Source of the DNA: Strongyloides papillosus
Lineage: Eukaryota > Nematoda > Chromadorea > Rhabditida > Strongyloididae
DNA: 64,000 bases
Assembly (NCBI GenBank): GCA_005656395.1
Contig: SRSI01000004.1
Coordinates: 310,001-374,000, forward strand
Direction of reading: 5' to 3'
The notes beneath the pieces are model-generated. The model made no database searches. It was not told the DNA's origin and saw only the letters and a list, made by a program, of their open reading frames with translations. A program made the translations under genes and the position numbers. The first letter of the stretch is position 1. Every line of letters begins with the position of its first letter. This document shows, in pieces, positions 12,840-25,495 of the stretch.

Positions 12840-14344
12840 AATAAATCTTTGAAAAATTTGCTAACCTAATAAAATCAGTTTACCAGTATTACGTTTCAAA
12901 GATAAAGAAAGTTATTTTAAGAAGATTAATATTACAATTTTACTACTTGCTTTTCTTATAAAATAAAAGTTTATACTTGTTTTGAATTAAAAATAAATCT
13001 GTTTTTTATTCTTATATAATATTAATATATTCGAAATTCTACTTTACATAAAGTGATTAATCATACTGGTTAAATTAAAAATAAAATTTCCAGAAATTGA
13101 GTATTTAAGCAAATTATTAAAAATTTTGAAATCTAACGAATATAGATTAAAATTTTTTAATATATCAGATGTATAATTAGAAAATTAAGATTTTTATGAT
13201 ATAAAATTTTATATTTTTCGCATAGAATTATTTTGTTTTAATTAATTATTTTTTTAAATATATCAAAATAAAAAGTAGCTTATTAATATAAAAATGTTTT
13301 CAAAATTGTCAATTAATATAAAATAATTTAATGTTATCATATAGGGTAACTATTTCAATTATAATTTTTTTTTATAAATCTTATTCTATTTTATATATTA
13401 ATATTGTTGTGTAAATTTTTTTTTAAATAAATGACGTGTTCCACGCCATTTTGATGTCAACTGCTTTTATATAAACAAAATTTACAAGCTTATTGCACTA
13501 ATTTCTTAAAACTTTCTCAAAAAATTTTGTAATCATTTTTTTACCAATTTTTTACTAAATCATATTTTTTTAAAACTTGCTAACAATCTAATTAATTAGG
13601 AAATTAGGGGAAGTTTCATTACCATTACTATATCTATTCATAAGTTAATATGTTTATATACTTATATTGTTTAATAAGACCTTGAGTGTCCCAATAAAAT
13701 TTTTACTAATATTTAATATCACTATATAAAGAATCTATAATTGTATTAAATTAGCCTTCGAATAAAATTTTACTGATAACTGATAAGCATTTGTAAAAAA
13801 ATTATAAATCTATTATTGTCAAATTCTTACTTAGGAAACTTTTTCATGTATGCTCTCAATTTACTGCGTTTTATTGCTAATACAATTTTTACAACGTCCG
13901 TAAAAACTTTCGTTACTCACATCTATCCACAAAAGAAATTTTATGACTTTAAATTTTCTAATAATTTTATAGAATTTGCAGGGCAATTTTTTTCTAAAGT
14001 AGAGTATAAAAATTTCGAAACACTATATTGTACATTAAAAATTAAACAATGCATTGAAATAATCATGGTAAATAAATTAAAATTTTATCAATGCGTTACA
14101 GTAAAAATAATGAACTACAGTATAAATGTTAAAAGTATCTAGAACTTCTTAGAAGTTGTATTGATAATACAAGTTAAGAACAGTTTTCTACTTCCTGATA
14201 GAGAAAAATTTTTTCCAAGTATAATATTTTATTATAGTGATATCATCAATGTTTTATAGCTAGTAAACATAAATCATAAATAAAATTGTTGTTAAGTCAC
14301 TTGAAGAAACTGAAAGATCTATTTTAAAAAGAATTTTTAATACC
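12840..14344. other. AT-rich intergenic region
   Basis: Nothing gene-like with support. A chance open frame at 13816-14142 has no start context, splice signals or recognisable motif. The synaptogyrin 3' UTR probably ends within the first 150 bp (AATAAA-like AT-rich runs near 12990-13010). Confidence 0.4.
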
Positions 14345-14615
14345 AAGTTATTGATCGAAATAGATAATTCATGTTTCCATAACCGGGATCATTACAAAAT
14401 GGTAAATATAGAACCTATGAATGAATATGTTATCGATACGCGGTTAAAATATATTGGTCATCAACTAAGAAAAAAAGATTCTTCAGAGAAGGTAGTAACT
14501 CCTTGTTTCTTAAAAAACAAAATAAAAACTAAACGCCCTAGAAAGTAAATAATGGACCATTTATTTAAAAGATTAGGTGCTAAAATAAATATCATGCAGC
14601 GCAGATTAGATTAAT
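14345..14615 (+). mobile_element. LINE (non-LTR retrotransposon) reverse-transcriptase C-terminal relic
   Basis: The plus frame reads DTRLKYIGHQLRKKDS, then KTKRPRK, a stop, and then MDHLFKRLGAK. This is the pattern of the RT C-terminus of RTE/jockey-like LINEs, where a LxWLGHxLR motif is followed by RxxGRPxxxW and a D-L helix. The conserved Gly of the RPRK motif and the Trp are lost and stops interrupt it, so it is a dead fragment. No 5' part of the element is recognisable upstream. Confidence 0.55.
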
Positions 14616-14619
14616 TTAG

Positions 14620-16141
14620 AGGACATTACATCAATTATTTTTTACTAATAATTGTTAGTTTTTGATTATTTTTTCCACCATCTATGAGAAACATATAAAA
14701 ATAAAAAAATAGTGATAATATACCTGGGTAAATCATACACTCTATTAGAACACAAATTCTAGAACAATTAAATTTAAAACTAAGATATAAACATTGTTAA
14801 ATATATAGTAATTATTAACCCAACGTTTAAATCTTGATTCTACATTTATTTTACTTTTTAAAGACATTTATACTAAAGAGAGAAAATCATCCAATTTAGA
14901 AAACAGATAAAAAAATTTAAATATATTGTATTAAAAATATATCCGAAAATTAATTAAAAGTCATTTTAGCGGAACAACAGTTAAGTCACAAAAATAAATA
15001 TATTCATAATACAATATAAAAATTAAAAATAATATTATCCATTAATTAAAATTTTAATTTTGCTCAGAAATATAGTGAATGTTAAGGATGAAAAAATTAC
15101 CCAATTTTAATTGAAATATTTAAAACTTCGTAATTTGTCTTTCTTTTATCTTTAACATGTGTTCACTTTTTATTGTGTCTTTAGACAATTTTTCATTTAG
15201 ATATTTTTGTTTGCCAAATATTTATTGAGATTATTATGCTTTTTTTAACAATATTTCTAGTGGTAATCACACCTTTTTCGTTAATTTTTTTATATTGATA
15301 AATTAGATTATAAAATAATGGAATATGATCGTTTCTTTAACATGCTTACTTTGAAACCTAATAGAAATTTAATTTCAATATGCTTCCTATTTACTAAAAA
15401 AAATTTTTTTTAATTAAGTTGAGCTTGCCAAATTGTTGCAAATTGGAATCATTTTTTTACTTCAGTGTTATAAGTTGAATTTTTATAGATTAATACTGCT
15501 TCATAGTTAAATTTTATTAGAATTTGTACTGGCACGTTTCTAGGCCAGGTTGAGAGTCCGATATATTTCAGATATGTAAAAAAATTTTATTAAACCAAAC
15601 ACAGTACAATAAATCAAATTAATCCTTATAAAAATTATATCTTAAAATTGGGCCCACTAAAATTTAATGAGGGAGATAACAACATAAGATAATTTACATT
15701 TATAACCAATTTTAACTTGTAGCCCTGTGAGTTTATCAGCGCACAAGTATTAACTTAAACCCCTAAAATAGGCAAATACGTTAAATTATGAAATGTCTCT
15801 TAAAATTAAATCAGAAATGTAAAATGAAATGATTTTAAAATTTCTAAGCTTATATACCAAATGTCATGATTGGTAAAATGTAATTCATTGTCTAAGCTAA
15901 CTAATTTCGCGCGAACGATTAAAGATCAAAATAAAGAATTTACAAAAGTACAACATAGATAATTTTCCAAAATTATCTTACTTCATTCCTAAGCTCTTTT
16001 GAGAGTTGAACTATTACACAACTAAATTTATTTTCATTCAACAGAGCATAAAATAAAAGATAAATTGATATATTATAATTAGCCCCACAAATTAATTCAA
16101 ATTACAGAAGAGATAATCAATTAGATTTATAATAACATCTA
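14620..16141. other. Unassigned intergenic sequence of mixed composition
   Basis: 14620-15500 is featureless AT-rich DNA. 15530-16140 is less biased, with stretches such as GGCCAGGTTGAGAGTCC (around 15543), GGGCCCAC (around 15650) and CCCTGTGAG (around 15722). That suggests a decayed element or insertion, but I recognise no motif on either strand. Confidence 0.35.
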
Positions 16142-16565
16142 CACACAAAAAAATGGGACACACATTTGCGTAAAATGTAATAAATTTGTCCCACCTAATA
16201 AAATTCGAATTTTCTTGATTTGCGATAATTTTATCGCGATTATTTCGCACAAAAAATTATAGCAATAATTAAAATAAGTTTTTATTTTTATATTTTATTG
16301 TTTTTATTTTAAAGCTTAAGTTATTTTTTACAATACATTTTAAAATACAGTATTAGAATTTAACTTATTAAAAGATTAAAAAATGCTTTTATAAAGAGTG
16401 TTTATCAACATATGATATTATTTTTTAGATATTCTTTAATTGTTTGAATAACTATAAATAATATTTTTATAAAAAGTTATATTCATCTGATGACTCAACT
16501 TTTTTATGCTTTTTTTCAAGATCGTCTTTAAAAGTCAATATGATTAAAAGTTTTAAAACATTATA

Positions 16566-18360
16566 CACACAAAAAAAAAGGACACAGGTTTGCATAAAAT
16601 GTAATAAATTTGTCCCACCTAATAAAATTCAAATTTTCTTTATTTGCGACTAATTTTATCGCAATTATTTTGCACATGAAAAATTAAAACAATAATTAGT
16701 GAATTATTAAAATAAGTTTATCTTTTTTTAGTATACTATTTTTATTTTAAAACATAAGTTGTTTTCTACAATACATTTTAAAATACAAGGTTAGAATTTA
16801 ATTCTATGTAAAATTACAAACACTTTTATAAAAAAAACATTTTTAACATATTACAGTAAATTTTTTAAATATTTTTCAATCGAGTATTAATTTTAAAAGA
16901 AAATTGATTATTGGCATACAAAGAACTTTGAAATCAACTCCTAATTTCTTAATAATTCTTTATTAGTATAATAAAATAATGACTTCAATTACAATAAAAG
17001 TTAGAAATTATTATGAAAAACTCTATATTTTTGGGATGATTTCTCATCTTTAGGTACTATTAGTTTTCTTTTTAGGAAACATTACTGCCATCGTTTGAAT
17101 TATTATAAATTGTATTTTATGGAATTTTCACATTTGATGCTCTAAATTTTTTTCATAATGTCTTTTGAACACCATAATTTAAGAGTTATCTACGTCAAAT
17201 ATGATATATCTTATGACATTTTGCGCCATCTTTTTTTCAGACGGTAGACATTTGCTTGTCCATGGTTACTCATATTTTTTCCTTTTTTTTAATGTCATTT
17301 CGCTTGATCATAGGTGACCACGGGCAAGTTGATTTTCATCGTCTCTTTTTTAACTTCATTAGGGTAGAGGTCGCTGTAAAATGCGTCGTCGTTTGTGAAC
17401 TGAATCCAACGGAATAATCAAAAAATAAGTTAGTAAAAAATAAAAAAGAGTGCTTTTTCGCTTGCCCATATTATGTATGTTTCTTAAAAAAATCATTTTT
17501 GTTACCCAATGGACAAGCGAAAGTCACTTTTTCCAATTCAATTCCACTTTATTTAAGTAACATTATTTTACCCTTTAACATACCTAAATTTTGTTGAAGA
17601 ATATTTTATTTGGTATGAAAGATACATGTCGCAAAAATGTACTAAGATGGTGCAAATTGCTAAAAAAGATGGTACAAAATGTACAAAGATAGCGCAAATT
17701 GGTCAAAAAGATGACGCAAAATGTCATAAGATGTAGCAAATTTTACAAATATGTAGCATATTTAATGTAGTTGACTGTCAAATTTCATTTTCCATGTCTT
17801 TTAAAGATCATCTTTAAAAATCAAAATTATGAAAAGTTATAAAATAATATAGATTTTTATTTATAGTAAAAAAAATAACTTTTACATATTTTAATTTAAA
17901 ATAAGAACGAATACTAAATTAATATTTTTAAATAATAATACTTTGTGTGAGTAAATAATTACTGCTTTTCTTTATTATTGTTGCGAAATTTTTAAACTTT
18001 TTGTCGTTAATAGATTGTTTAAAATAATGATTTTTATTAAAACATCAATAATTTTACACGAAATTAACTTTTAATATCATATTTTATAAAATAAAAAAAC
18101 AAGTTAAGATCTAAATGAGCATAATGTCATAAAAAATATCAAAATTTAAAAAAGTCACATTAATTTAAAAAGTTAAACATATGTATCTTTGTAAAAAAAC
18201 GACAAAATGTATGCGACAATCCAATATTTTGTGTTGTTTAAAAATTTTTGCTATTGCTTGATAATTTTAAAATTTGAATAATATTCAATTTTTTAAAATG
18301 GTGGGACATTTTTTTGCATTATAGATAGATTTGTCAAAATTTGTCCTTTTTTTTTCTGTG
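16566..18360. mobile_element. CACACAAAAA-ended TA-inserting DNA element, copy B (nested in A)
   Basis: Same ends as copy A (CACACAAAAAAAAAGGACAC ... TTTTTTTTCTGTG), flanked by TA at 16564-16565 and 18361-18362, and interrupting the A sequence. It is longer than the ~950 bp norm because it contains a further inverted-repeat insertion at about 17190-17770. Noncoding. Confidence 0.75.
17190..17770. mobile_element. Inverted-repeat element nested in copy B, with internal tandem AAGATGNNGCAAA units
   Basis: The left arm TCTTATGACATTTTGCGCCA (17208-17227) matches the inverse of the right arm around 17710-17733 with a single mismatch. The right side repeats a degenerate unit, AAGATGGTGCAAATT / AAGATGGTACAAAATG / AAGATAGCGCAAATTGG / AAGATGACGCAAAATG. 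A second internal inverted pair, GCTTGTCCATGG near 17252 and CCAATGGACAAGC near 17505, makes it fold-back-like. No coding capacity. Confidence 0.6.
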
Positions 18361-18654
18361 TACGTTTTGTTCATAGTAAAAAAATTTTTTAAATATTTTA
18401 ATTTAAATAAGAAAAATAGCAAGTACTAAGATAATATTTCCAATAAACATTACTTTGTATGGTTAGATAATTATCACTCTTTCTTATTGTTGTTGTAAAA
18501 ATTCTAATTTTTTAAATTTACTGGTGTTAACGGGTTGTTTAAAAGAATGATTTTTGTTAAAACGTTAACAACTTTACACGAAATTCACTTCTGATAACTC
18601 ACTTCATAATATAGTTTATTTTTATTTTATTTATGACCTTATATCAATAGGAAA

Positions 18655-19005
18655 ATTTAATTAATTACTTAAATTTCTTATGAGGTCCAAAGTTACCTCT
18701 CTCCATTTTTGCCGATCTAGAGCAATTGACTATGAATCCTATTCCTCCTATTGGTTTGTCAGCTTTACCCATGTGGCGATAATATAAATCATCAAATATA
18801 AAAGTCTCTTCTATATTACACTTTTTATTTACAATTGCCTAAAGTCATCATATTTATATCTTTGTCATTTCATCTGTTAGTGTTTCTAGATCGGAATTAA
18901 GCTTCATAGTTCGAACATTTTTGAAGTTAAAATTAACTCTGACTTTGCTAATAGATTCTCTAGTTAGCATCCTCGGGTAGAACCGGAAACTCACAGTATA
19001 GTGTC
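18655..19005 (-). mobile_element. LINE endonuclease-domain relic (RTE-like)
   Basis: The minus strand, with stops and frame breaks, shows FKNVRTMKLNSDLETLTDEM, reminiscent of the NVRTL segment at the start of RTE/CR1-type apurinic endonuclease domains. Further on it reads DKPIGGIGFIVN, matching the IGGVGFLVN motif of the same domain. Only about 350 bp remains, inserted in element A. It may be from the same LINE family as the relic at 14345-14615, but the two do not overlap. Confidence 0.6.
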
Positions 19006-19384
19006 AATAATTAATGAAATTTTAAGAAAATATTTAAAAATAATGACAGAACATTGTTAAAGCGACGATCGCCGCATAGACAATTGTGAGAGACCCACTT
19101 CATAATATACTATAAAAACAAATTAGATTCTAAAATAGGTGTAATATTTTTGAAATTTCTAAGATTAAATAAATGTTTTATTACTTCAAAATACTAAAAG
19201 TATATATTTTTGTAAAAAAATAACCAATCTTATGCGAAAATCTAACATTTTGGGTCATTTAAAACATTTTTGTTGTCGCCTAATATTTCTAAAATTTGAA
19301 TAAATTTTGACATTTCAAAGTGATGGGACATTTTATTGCATTTTATGCAATAATGTCAAAATTTGTCTCATTTTTTTGTGTGTA

Positions 19385-20531
19385 TGGCTTTAACCTCTTA
19401 CGAGGTGTTGGTACAACTTAGCAACAATAAAAAACCTTTAAAATTATAGATTAATTATAATGAAATAGGCTCACTCAGCCTAATTAAAAATATACAATGA
19501 AAAAGATTTATAAAATCCGAGTTTCCTATACCAATTGTTATTGATATAATGTAGTATCTATCATTTTGTTACCTAATTCTCGATAATTCATGAAACAAGG
19601 GAAAATGAAGTAAAAGTACAAAAGTTATGAAATATTTCTCCAACAATGTCTTACTCAGACACCTAAATTATATGTTTTGAGGATCATGTGAACTCAACAC
19701 TAGTTTGTATAGGAAATTTTGAACAAGCTCTGAAGCCTATTTTGCTTTTTTCGACACCCGTTTTAACACTACAATATACGACATTTTGGACCAAAATTAC
19801 TTTATATCACATACAATAATGTATAAAAAAACAAAATTGATATTTAACAGTGTATAAAAAGTAAAATAAAAATTAGCTTAATAAATAATACTGATTATGA
19901 GAAAATATATAAAAGTACAAAAAAAAGCAAAACAGCCGTGGTGAGTTCACGTTTCCCCATGTTTTGTATATATAAATATTTAAAAGACAATTAATAAGTG
20001 ATGAATAATTATAGTTAAATTTTAGAAATATAATGTTTCTTAATAATAATGGACTAGTGTTTCGTTATCTTATATATAACATAAGTCATCATATTTTTAT
20101 GTCACTCTAATATTCATTCAAAAAATACCCATATTTCGGTGATTTTGCATAGAAAATATTATAAAAATGAGAACTCGGAAATAGAATAATGAATAAATAT
20201 ATGTGTAATCCTGGAAGTCTCCTTTGATAAGAGGAGATCTCCAAAATCGTGCTTTAGATATGATAGTCAACTACTATAAGTATAACTTTTATTATATATA
20301 ACGATAAATAATATTTGATAACACAATTATATTTGATAGAAAACTAAGGAATTTTATGATGGCTTAAGAATGAATGCTCATGTATATAAGAATAAATCTC
20401 TTATACACATGTGATTAGGGCGTATCCGACATTGCTGTCAGATAACAAATGTAAATTTATGGTCATTTTTTGAGTATTAAGTTGGGTAATGTACCAATAT
20501 TAATAAATTATTTACTATAAAAAAATTTTTA
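19385..20531. other. Intergenic sequence, no gene seen
   Basis: AT-rich DNA with a short inverted repeat, AACCTCTTACGAGGT at 19393-19407 (ACCTC/GAGGT). No open frame or family motif could be supported. Confidence 0.35.
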
Positions 20532-21135
20532 GGTACTGGTTTTTTTCGGTAGGGCCATTTTGGAAATACTATTTTTGAATATTAAAACAAATTTTTTTTT
20601 AAATTTTTATTATCTATATAAATAGAACAAAATGTTTTTAACAATTTTCACCCATCGACGTTTTCAATTTTTATATCTCAATAATAGCCATTAGGATCTT
20701 AAATACTCTACTTGGGCATTGTGTTAATGAATGGTTTACTATTTCTACAGCACACCTCACTAAATGTATACAGACGTAGTTAATTTTGCATAATTAAGTT
20801 AACGAAATTTGGTTCAATTTTTTTATTTTTTTTCTCATTATCACTAAGAAAATACCATGCTATCATTTTAGATCAATTTCTTTTATCATATTATCACTTT
20901 TCTCATCTTAATTATCCAAATTTTAAGTGACTTAATAGAGGTATACGCTACCAAAATGACCGGTGTGCGTTATCAGTTATTTATGCCTCAAAGATATTCA
21001 AAATTTTAAATTTTTTTCAAAGTCACTAGAAAAGTATTGTATAATCATTATTAATTACTTTATTTTATCATAATATCACTTTTTACTAATAAAAAAATAG
21101 TTTCAAAAATGGCCCTACTGAAAAGGAACAGTACC
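20532..21135. mobile_element. MITE with long terminal inverted repeats (GGTACTG ends)
   Basis: The left end, GGTACTGG then TTCGGTAGGGCCATTTTGGA (20547-20566 region), is mirrored by AAAATGGCCCTACTGAAAAG then CAGTACC at 21106-21135. The terminal repeats are about 40 bp with a few mismatches. The interior (about 520 bp) is noncoding. Flanks are AT-rich, so the target duplication is not resolvable. Confidence 0.7.
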
Positions 21136-21714
21136 AATTTTTATTTATAACTTAAAGACATTTAGTTAGAAATTATAATATATTTTTATATTTTGTCGTC
21201 ATTTTTATGTGGTAGTCCAAAAGTGAAATCAAAATTTACTGTTAGGTTAATAAATAACGATTAAATTAAAAGTATATAAACTTATTATTGTCTCTTTGTA
21301 TTCATTCCTTTTTGTTCTTTATACGTCATAGAGTGTTATTTTATTTCTTACTATATGTTACTGACATTTAACATTTACACAAAATGTTAAGTAACTTTTT
21401 TTGTATTTCATATGATTTTGTGATGTTATATCCATTCGATGGCCTTAGTTGATTTCTACAAAATATTTTAAGATCCTTTTTGAATCATTAACATAAAGAA
21501 GGTCAAAGTAATTTATGTGATTGCTATTTTGTCAATATATTTTATATGAGAGAATTAAACATAACCTTTTTCGTAAACAGACAGCTTTAAAAAATTATAA
21601 TCATTCGATAATTCAGCTTCTTTTTTATAAAATAATTTAAAATTTGCAATAAGAAGTTAATTTTAAGTAAAGTTATAGACGCTTTTATAAAGTGAATATT
21701 TTATCGAAATTATA
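21136..21714. other. AT-rich spacer
   Basis: About 580 bp between two mobile elements; nothing recognised. Confidence 0.35.
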
Positions 21715-22483
21715 CAGGGTGTCCAGGAAGTCTCTGAAAAAATTTGAATTGAAATAACTCTCTTCAATGTAAACATATTTTAATGAAATCCTACTATTAT
21801 ATAGAGGAGAGTCGACCTCGAAAAAATAATTTTTGATTTTGAATAAAATTTTGATAAAAATATTTTTGTGCCATAACGATAAATACAAAAATGCAATATC
21901 AGTTCCATAAAAAATCCCGTTCTTGAGATACATCTTTAAATGTGTTGCAAAATCTTGACTTTTGGTACCCCTATTTCTCCCCTTTAAAATAAAGATAAAA
22001 ACTTGAAAATTCACAAATATACGTAATTTTATGTGCTCTTTACAATGAAACATTAAAACAATGACATTTAAAGTTTATTCTCAAGATTGGGACACTTTTC
22101 CAAAATGCTATTTTTTCACCCCAAATTTTAGTGCTTCAAAATGGAATATCTCAATAATGAAAGCGAAATCCAAAAAAAGAAAAAAAAACCCCTCCAGGGT
22201 TTTTAATTCCTTACATTTTAAGTATAATCACGAAAAATTTGGACAAGATTAAATGATAGTAAATATGGAAAAAAAGTTTTTTAAAAAAAAATTAATTTTT
22301 AAAAATTTTGCCTTTTTTGTCAAAAATAAATGCCAAAATGAAAGAATTTTACTACGGTCTCTTCAGCAAAAGTGTGTAGAATAAAAATGTCTATCCAACG
22401 GTATAAACAACGTGTTTGTAGGATTATTTGTTACCGAGATATGATAATTCAAATTTTCATCAAATTTTTTTCAAAAAAAAACT

Positions 22484-23790
22484 TTTTTTCATTTGTACCT
22501 CACACTATGTTGTTTCCTCGGTCGAATACTTTGACCCCTGCCGCAGCGACGTTTTTCTAAACTTGTAAATAACCTATTTGAAGCTAATAAAAATTTATGA
22601 ATCTCTTACAAGACATTGTTTATGCTGTGTAGAGGTAGATTATTTAAAAAAAGTTTTAAAATTTCCAAAAATGGAAAAATTTTTTTTGAAGCTTTATATC
22701 TCAAAATTTTATAAATTAATCTTATACGAAACTTATATATTCTGAAAGCCCTTGATCCCCTCTACAAGAATATACCCATCTCATATCAAACTGTCTATCC
22801 AGTTTTTAGATAATTAGCTTTAAATTAATTACCCATGTTTTTTTCAATATTTTTGTAATTAAAAGACAATTTTTATAATTATTAGAACTTAAAAATTTTT
22901 TTTACATAGATTACATTTTATGGTATATTTAAAATAATAAAGCTACTGCAAAATACTATCTATAATGATTGTTTTAGCCAAATATTTTAAATAATAATTT
23001 TTAGAGAAAAACATTTTAAAACTTCTAATTATGAAATTTTTTAAGCTTATATTTGTATATTACAATCAGATCAAGCTTTAACTATATATATTTTTATTAT
23101 TTCTTTCCAAATAAGGTATTTTATGCTATAGCTTGAACACATCTCAAATGTGCTCTACTATACCTCAAAATCATATAATAATATTTAGATTTTCTATGTA
23201 AAAAACAGATTTTTAGCACCTTAAGAAGTTTTCCAATGCTAAAACCAAAGTATTTTATTATTTTTTTAAAAGTGAAAGTCAAATTTTTTTAATATAAATT
23301 AATCATTTAAGGAACTTTTCTTTACTTTTAACTTATTTACATAGCCTATAATATGTATTTAAAGAATTTTCAAGTTCTTATAATTTTAAAAATTTTCTTT
23401 TAATTACAAAAATATTGAAAAAAACATGGGTAATTAATTTAAAGCTAATTATCTAAAAACTGGATAGACAGTTTGATATGAGATGGGTATATTCTTGTAG
23501 GGGGGATCAAGGGCTTTCAAAATATATAAGTTTCGTATAAGATTAATTTATAAAATTTTGAGATATAAAGCTTCAAAAAAAATTTTTCCATTTTTGGAAA
23601 TTTTAAAACTTTTTTTAAATAATCTACCTCTACACAGCATAAACAATGTCTTGTAAGAGTTTCATAAACTTTTATTAGCTTCAAATGGGTTATTTACAAG
23701 TTTAGAAAAACGTCGCTGCGGCAGGGGTCAAAGTATTCGACCGAGGAATTTAATACTAAAAAACATAGTGTGACCTAAAAAAAAAGTGCC
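22484..23790. repeat. 1.3 kb near-perfect palindrome inside element G
   Basis: The arm at 22484-22900 and its inverse at about 23360-23790 are nearly identical for around 400 bp. Examples are CGAATACTTTGACCCCTGCC on the left versus GGCAGGGGTCAAAGTATTCG on the right, and ATACCCATCTCATATCAAAC versus GTTTGATATGAGATGGGTAT. The centre lies near 23130. It is either a separate fold-back element inserted in G or G's own inner arms. Confidence 0.75.
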
Positions 23791-25299
23791 AAGACGATAA
23801 GATATCAAAAAAAGAACAATTTACGAACTAGATTTATTTGTTGCGAACATTTTAAGACCTTAAACGTTAAGATGCGATATGCCGTTGTGGAGATATCCGT
23901 GTCCGCCCAAATTCACTCAAGAAAAATTTTCTAAATATTTTAAAATAAAGTAATAAAATAAGTATTTTAACAATAATTTCAATTAGTTTTTTTTTTAAAT
24001 TTTATAAAATAATGATAATTTAAAGATCTTAACCGTTGAAATAAGCATTGCCGTCTGTTTGTCCATCACTGACAGCGCAATTCACCCCTCTGAAATTTTT
24101 TTAAAAATATTTTAAAATAAAATAATTATAAATATTTTTTTTAACAAGTTTGATCTGTTTTTTATAAATCTTTTAAAAAATATAATAATGCAAAGATATA
24201 TTGAAAATGATTATATGATAGAAATGCATTGCACAAGCCTGATACAACTCAAATAAAGTTTTTTCTGAAATGGAATAAATTGAAAATAATCTTGAGAATT
24301 CCCCCAGATATGAAGCTTAATCTCACATCGTCCTCCAACTATTGAAAAATTTTAAAGTAGAAACAACTACCCTCATTATCATTCATAATTTATTAAACAT
24401 ATTATGAATGATATTTATTGACAATTGCAAAAATGTTGATATAATGAATAAATTTATTTTGACAAGTAAAAAAAACTAACACAAATCAACGTATAAAACT
24501 AAATTTTTAAATCTTTCATTTATTAATCGCATGCAAAAATAAATTTAAGATTATACAAAAAAAGGTATTTTTCTGTTTTATCCCTCTCCAAAACGAAGCA
24601 CATAAAAACGGACTATTGTAAAATAAATTATTGTACATAAGTTAATAAGTGAATCATTACCAATAAACTGTTAGTAAAAAAGTAATTTTTGATAAAAAAA
24701 ATTATTAATGATAAAGTCTCCGAGAAAGTTAAAAGTCTTTGAGTCTGTGAATGATAGATGTTCCTCAATCTTAATAGAAGTACTAAAAGAAAAGATAAAT
24801 GAGGGTACACTTATTATTTACGATATGCAGAAAGGGTATGAAAAATAGGTTATTCATAAATTGTATTAAAAATTTTAAAAATTAATTTTTTTAACGATAA
24901 ATATTTTAAAATAGCTTTATTTACATTACTTTTTCATAAATAATCAAAAACTGCCGTAAATAACCAGTAGAGTCAATATCTTATGGGGGATAAAACTTAG
25001 AAGTACCAAAAAAATCCTAAAAATTAGATTTTTATATTAAAAATTATATGACAAGTTGTATAACATAGAAAGTATAACTCAAAAAAAAGTTTAAATAAAT
25101 TTTAAAAAGCATCATGATTAAGTAAGATCAAACGAAAAAAAACATTTAAAATAAGTTTTATACATCTAGCAGCTAAAAGTAAATCTTCTTTTAAATTTCT
25201 ATCTAATAATTTTTTTTAATTTAGTAGCTATATACATACTTATTAAATTAAAAAAGGAATAAAAAAAGGGGGTAGATGCATACTTTATGTTTACGTAAT

Positions 25300-25495
25300 A
25301 GATACTGGCTTTGCAGGCAAGCATTGATGAGCGAAGCGAAATGTTACAAAGAAAATCATGGACTTTATTAAAAACACCAACCCTACAAGTAAGCAGCAAC
25401 GAGCGAAGCGAGTTGCTTCAATAAAAAACATCGGCTTTGCGTAATAACACCGGCCCTGCGGGCAAGCAGGTCACGAGCGAAGCGAGTGGGCTGCT
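25300..25495. repeat. GC-rich tandem repeat with GAGCGAAGCGAG core
   Basis: Three units about 72-74 bp apart carry GAGCGAAGCGA(G) at 25329-25339, 25401-25412 and 25475-25486. The third is the most complete: GGCCCTGCGGGCAAGCAG, the core, then CTGCTT, allowing GCCC/GGGC and AAGCAG/CTGCTT stems. The composition is strikingly unlike the surrounding AT-rich DNA. Confidence 0.7.

Larger units (their letters stand above)
16142..19382. mobile_element. CACACAAAAA-ended TA-inserting DNA element, copy A (outer, disrupted)
   Basis: Starts CACACAAAAAAATGGGACAC and ends ...ATTTTTTTGTGTG, flanked by TA on both sides. The ends are imperfect inverted repeats: the start continues to TTTGTCCCACC, and the reverse complement of the end carries the same words, including a GGGACA/TGTCCC pair. 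It carries a complete second copy (B, 16566-18360) and a LINE fragment (about 18655-19005). Subtracting these leaves about 1.1 kb, near the ~950 bp of the uninterrupted copies. No transposase frame is seen, so it looks non-autonomous and Tc1/mariner-like by target choice. Confidence 0.75.

Noticed and set aside
13816..14142. 108-codon plus-strand frame
   Set aside because: No start context, splice sites or motif; length is compatible with chance in this AT-rich DNA with few G-containing stops.
21685..22053. 122-codon minus-strand frame
   Set aside because: It reads out of the element-G terminal inverted repeat; no family motif, and the start and end are set by the repeat.
22815..22835. TTAATTACCCATG resembling part of the nematode SL1 spliced leader
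   Set aside because: It is inside the palindrome arms, no Sm site or donor follows, and only a short word matches.
25300..25495. GAGCGAAGCGAG units as a CRISPR array
   Set aside because: Only three degenerate units, no constant repeat/unique spacer pattern, and a nematode context.
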